A DNA stretch of 64,000 nucleotides, from NCBI GenBank assembly GCA_009617715.1, contig VTFK01000013.1, positions 1,693,001-1,757,000 of the forward strand. Reading direction: 5' to 3'. This document shows positions 59,600 to 64,000 of the stretch, in pieces. Position 1 is the stretch's first letter. Each line of letters begins with the position of its first letter. Source of the DNA: Plectrocnemia conspersa (Eukaryota; Arthropoda; Insecta; Trichoptera; Polycentropodidae). Made by a program: the position numbers and the translations under genes. The notes under the pieces are model-generated. The model was given only the letters and a program-made list of their open reading frames with translations, made no database searches and was not told the DNA's origin.

Positions 59600-61140
59600 A
59601 TAAAACTAGCAGTGTCTTGAGAATTATCTTAAAATTATATTATTTCGACTCAAAATTATAAATAATTATCATTTTCAGAATATTTAATAGTTTTGCGTGA
59701 CAGTATTTTAGATTAAGATTAATTTTATAAAGTTGATTAAGATATCCATACTACAGATTTTTTATAGAAATTTATTGTAATAAATATAAGCTTGTTCACA
59801 ATTTATTATATATTGATACAGATTTTTTATTTCCTAGTGGAACTACTGTTATTCATATTCTTATTCAGACGACAAGATTAAAATTATATGAAAATATTTA
59901 TTATAATAAATTTCTGTGTTTATGGTCCAAGTTTATAAGTGCTTTTATAAACTTTTTTAGCCGACGGATTGTTTTTAAGATCTTGTTCTTCAATTAATAA
60001 TTTTTTAGGAGCCATAATTACTATTCCTTTAAATTATTTTAAAATCGATAAGAGCCGCATATGCAAGCTTAGGGATGAATAAATTGTTAGGAATTAAAGT
60101 TAGTAAAAAAATCATATTTTTTTTAATAGAACGCTTTATCGAAATTATTTAATACAATATAAACATATAAGTCAGAAGCAAAGTTATTCATATGATATAG
60201 AACTTGTTACAGTAGACAGTAACAGTTCAAAATAATACTACTAATCGACAAGGATCACTGTATAAAATTCAGGACACAAGGTAATTTAAGTAGGTTATAT
60301 GTCAAATATATGAAATTTTACAAGAGAGACAAAAAACATTCAAATTTTTCCCCTATTTTCTCAGCTACCATTATTCTACTACAATGTTAAAATTTGTAAT
60401 TAAACATTTTTTTTGATTAGGGCTTAAAGATATTTTATTAGTTTTATATTAAAGAGATCAAAATTTTCACATTGAAAATATTTTTTATAAATAATAAATT
60501 AAATTATTAGTTTTTTTATCTTATTTTAACTGCATAACTGTTTATTTCACTCGATAATAAAATACAGAAATATCGATGATTGCAATTTCAGCCAAATGCA
60601 GTTCAAATTTAAGCCTAAATAGTTATTGAAAGGATGAAAAACTAAATGAAACTGATTCTAATACAATCAATCATGATATTTAATTTATGTTTTTGTCTCT
60701 TCTGTGAAGATTGATATATTTGACATATGTACAACTTATTGCAGTTACCAAAACGATATATAAACTAAAAAAATATATATTGTAGAAACTGAAATGCATC
60801 TTTATCAAGCACTAACTTTTTAAAAGGTATTTCACTTCAACACACAACTTAGCAATAAATTAAAAGCATTTTATTTCACAATTTTTTTTTGTCTATATTA
60901 AATGTTAAATTATTTTAGCGCATTTAATTTTTAATGAAATAAATTTAATATTAAATTTACTAACATATATTTTCATCAGACTTATTTATGAATATACAAA
61001 TGGATACATAAATACGTTTTTTTATTTCTTTCCTTGTTATTCTCACAAGACCGAATGTCGTAATCCATAAGAATATTCGCGACAAATGTTCTCTAGTATT
61101 TTCTTGATCAAATAAATATATATTTAATAAATCAATCTTA
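59600..61140. other. AT-rich non-coding stretch
   Basis: Nothing was recognised. The 62-codon minus frame at 60960-61148 is AT-driven. Confidence 0.5.
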
Positions 61141-61149
61141 TTCTCCAAT

Positions 61150-61640
61150 ATCTACAATACACCGTCTTACAATGTATCCAATTTCTGCCTAGCTTTCGAT
61201 GCCGCATTTTGCAGACACCGAAAAAGCTCGTTCTGTCCAAATTGAAAACGGATTTCGTCGGATGCATCGTGTAGTTTGCCTAAGTCACCGCGATTCGATA
61301 TTCCCGACACATCCTGAATCATTTATTACCCGACGAAAGGCCGACAGTCGGAATTTGTCCTAATAGAACAGTAGCCCGATAAAGTTATACGCCCGGGGTG
61401 AACGCGCGCACTCGTACTCGTACATACACGTTACGTTGCTTTGTTATTTATGTGCATACATTACCATATTAATACGGGAAAGGGTACAGAATTTTGCTGA
61501 TTAATTTATTTTCATTACTTTCGTCGTTGCTTTTTCATGCTTCGTGTTCAACGAATTTGTTACTGCGGATCGCGAACGAGCGAGCGATCGTTTGTCGTAA
61601 ATGGTAATTTTGTTTACGCTTCCAATAACAAGGTTCAAAT
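61150..61640. other. GC-richer non-coding island
   Basis: A mixed-composition island with GCCCGGGG near 61391 and GAACGAGCGAGCGATCG near 61574. There is no coding frame. Confidence 0.3.
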
Positions 61641-62230
61641 ACACTTTATTAATTGAAACACCAGTAGATACTGAGTGTAAAAATAATCGATAAACCCTTT
61701 TTTAATCAAGTATATTTATCATGACCTAACAAACTCAATGCGTCATGATAAAATAAAATACACAGGCACGCAGAAATATAATATGTACTTTTATGAACAC
61801 ATAAACGTAATTAACTAAATAATAACAATTTATTTTTGCTATTATTATTAGACAACTTGCATATATGTAGAATTACATATTAAATAGTAATCATTACCAT
61901 AAAAGCTATTTTAAATAAAACTATTTTAATTTAAAGATTTTTTGGCATATTATGAAAGAAAAATGCATTCTACCAGAAAAATCTTCAAAAGAAACAAATG
62001 TAATTTTACAAGAATTATAATAAATACCTCTTAAAACAATGAAACAAAAGTTTTGCAGGCAATGCTAAAACGGCAACAATGAAAGAAACTCGCTAAAAGT
62101 AAACATCATATTCGACAAAAAAAAAATGACATGTCTCATGTTTACGTTAAAAAGTAATATATTCAATACTTGTTTTATTACTCAACTCAGTAGCTAGTGT
62201 GCTTTTATATAATCTGTGTTTCATATAATC
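61641..62230. other. AT-rich non-coding stretch
   Basis: Nothing was recognised. Confidence 0.5.
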
Positions 62231-62239
62231 CAACCCTTT

Positions 62240-62590
62240 ATTGAATTGGATTCGATCCGACCCAAGGGCTTTCTATTTCTGTTTCGCATGTAAAAGAGAA
62301 TTTTTATAAGTCCCTATGCAAGCCGCGTAAACTTTTCTAAATGAATAAGTAAACATGGACGAGGCCGATGCGGTCATTTCCCACGTGGATTTCCGCGGGA
62401 CTCGTGTGCCGAATTGTTCAATGCATTATTTACTCGTGTTTGTATGTTTTGAAAATATAAAAAAAAGGTTATCGTCCCCTGAGCGATTCGCGGAACCGAA
62501 TAATTTCAATACATCGCACGATTGGCACTTCGCACAAACAAAACTATTTATGCACGTCATACATCGTACATGTTCTTAAAGTAACTAACA
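62240..62590. other. GC-richer island with a 74-codon ATG frame
   Basis: An ATG frame at 62355-62579 (+) begins MDEADAVISHVDFRGTRVPN and ends at TAA. Its second half is low in coding signal and it matches no family. It could be a small gene, but I would not call it without transcripts or conservation. Confidence 0.25.
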
Positions 62591-62599
62591 TCATATTGT

Positions 62600-62990
62600 C
62601 TCTTAATGAGTCTACTGAGAGTCAAACTCGTGACAATATATATATTTCTGAAGATCGCATTATTTAAAAAAATATGCTACGAATTATTTATTTTTATTGT
62701 AAATCGAACGAATCACTTAAACATGGCATACCTGTTTCTCGTGACGTCACGAATAAGCTGCCGCTGAACTGTTTGGACTTTTTTGAAAATAATGCTATTA
62801 GGATTTTGCTGCTACTAAAAATAGTATTATAATAATATTATGATAATCAAAGACCCTTAATTTTATAATATATTATCTATATTAAAATAATACTCGTAAC
62901 ATTTCATACAAACAAATTCACCATGAGAGTGCATTACACAAATTGCAATGCACTCGCCCACAAATATACGTATGTGTGTCTGACTACGTA
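62600..62990. other. AT-rich non-coding stretch
   Basis: Nothing was recognised. Confidence 0.45.
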
Positions 62991-62999
62991 CACGTAAAC

Positions 63000-63440
63000 A
63001 CGGAAATTCGAATTGCATAAATTTACGAAGTCACTCCGCTTTCGGTCGAAATTATGTATTTGTCAAGGATACTTTAGTGCGCGGCGTGCAACTCTTGAAA
63101 ATTTAAAGGGTAGACTACCCTAAGACGATACGTGCCCGCCGCCGCTAGGGGATGAAAAATGCTTTTGCAAACATTGAAGATAAAAAGGGACGTGCAATAC
63201 GCTTATGCGAATCGCTTTTCGCATAGTGTACGTTTCTTTCTTCACTGTCTCGGGCGCGGAGAAGGAAAATGCATAAACGGCGTAGGGCATATTCGCATGG
63301 AGAGTTTTCCCCTTTGTGCCCTAGACTGCGACAGTTCTTATTGTCGTAGTAAAGTGACTATTCCATTACGTTTATGCGCCTTTGTTGTGTAATACGTATG
63401 ACGTATTTTATTGCGCAGCGTATGATATATTATTTTTTTC
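63000..63440. other. GC-richer non-coding island with hairpin
   Basis: TATGCGAA (63204-63211) pairs with TTCGCATA (63218-63225) across a 6-base loop. The 77-codon frame at 63159-63392 starts at a real ATG (63159-63161) but shows no family resemblance. Confidence 0.3.
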
Positions 63441-64000
63441 TGCAGAAATTGTGGTTGTAGTTGTGATGGAAAATTTCATAAATTTATTTTACTATGCATA
63501 ATATGAAAGTCGCATACAGGATAGACTAAAGGATGTTTAGACAACACACTAGGGCTTTAAAAAATAGAATTACATGTTTTTTCAATAAAAAAATAGTGAT
63601 AATCAATTAAAAGCACGGTGAATAAAACCTAAAAAATAATATATGTCTATTACGGTTGATTGACTTCAAATGTTTTTTTCTGATTTTCTCTAAATTATAA
63701 TGTATAAGTACTGAAAAGCAAAATTACATACTGATATCAGTTTTGGTAATATGGAATATTTAAACCAGTATGATAGACTAGTGATAATGACTAAATTTCT
63801 GAAAGACGATGATTCGAATACTATATAAACCTTTGCGCTTTTTTTAAAATTTTTTAAATGTCTGAGGGATCAGCGCTTATGATTTTTTTATAATAAAAAT
63901 TCCAAACGATAATCATAGAATAGTTTTCTTAGATTTTCCTAATCTCACGGGTGAATAAAGTGATGGATAATTAAATTCTAATTTGGTTGTTTATATTACA
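63441..64000. other. AT-rich non-coding stretch
   Basis: Nothing was recognised up to the end of the window. Confidence 0.5.

Noticed and set aside
62355..62579. Possible small plus-strand gene
   Set aside because: A true ATG is present, but there is no homology, no clear promoter and no polyadenylation signal. It is kept only as a note within the island entry.
1..64000. CRISPR arrays, bacterial operons, rRNA genes, integrated viral genes
   Set aside because: None was found. The repeats present are insect-type mobile elements and microsatellites.

Overview
The window is AT-rich insect nuclear DNA, perhaps beetle-like, although the order is a guess. The evidence is a four-exon gene with GT-AG introns, poly-A-style gene ends, mariner and jockey-like transposon relics, tRNA-derived SINEs and long non-coding stretches. 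No bacterial-style gene organisation, rRNA gene or intact tRNA gene was seen. All comparisons were made by eye.

Layout. From 1 to 7.4 kb the sequence is AT-rich and non-coding, with a tandem repeat (731-814) and a 1.04-kb inverted-repeat transposon with a TAA target duplication (1726-2766). The one complete gene, at 7985-13791 (+), encodes a 532-residue UDP-glycosyltransferase (UGT) with a signal peptide, C-terminal membrane anchor and ER-retrieval tail. From 14 to 24 kb there are repeats: a three-copy tRNA-derived SINE family (two copies here), an AT-rich inverted-repeat element, and GC-richer structured blocks. At 24065-24201 (-) a single 137-nt exon with good splice sites encodes part of a CUB domain. 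It belongs to a second gene whose other exons I could not find, so that gene must have very long introns. From 24 to 64 kb there is no further complete gene. The sequence alternates between AT-rich DNA, decayed mobile elements (jockey-like RT at 32.9 and 53.9 kb, mariner at 40.0 and 51.5 kb, another non-LTR family at 43.3 and 55.2 kb, SINEs and MITEs) and regularly spaced GC-richer islands of 200-600 bp. The islands look like candidate conserved non-coding or regulatory DNA.

Function. The UGT would transfer sugar from a UDP-sugar to small lipophilic molecules in the ER lumen. However, several residues that normally contact the UDP-sugar are replaced, so its donor preference or activity may be unusual. 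The CUB exon points to a large secreted or membrane protein encoded on the opposite strand. There is no sign that the two genes act together.
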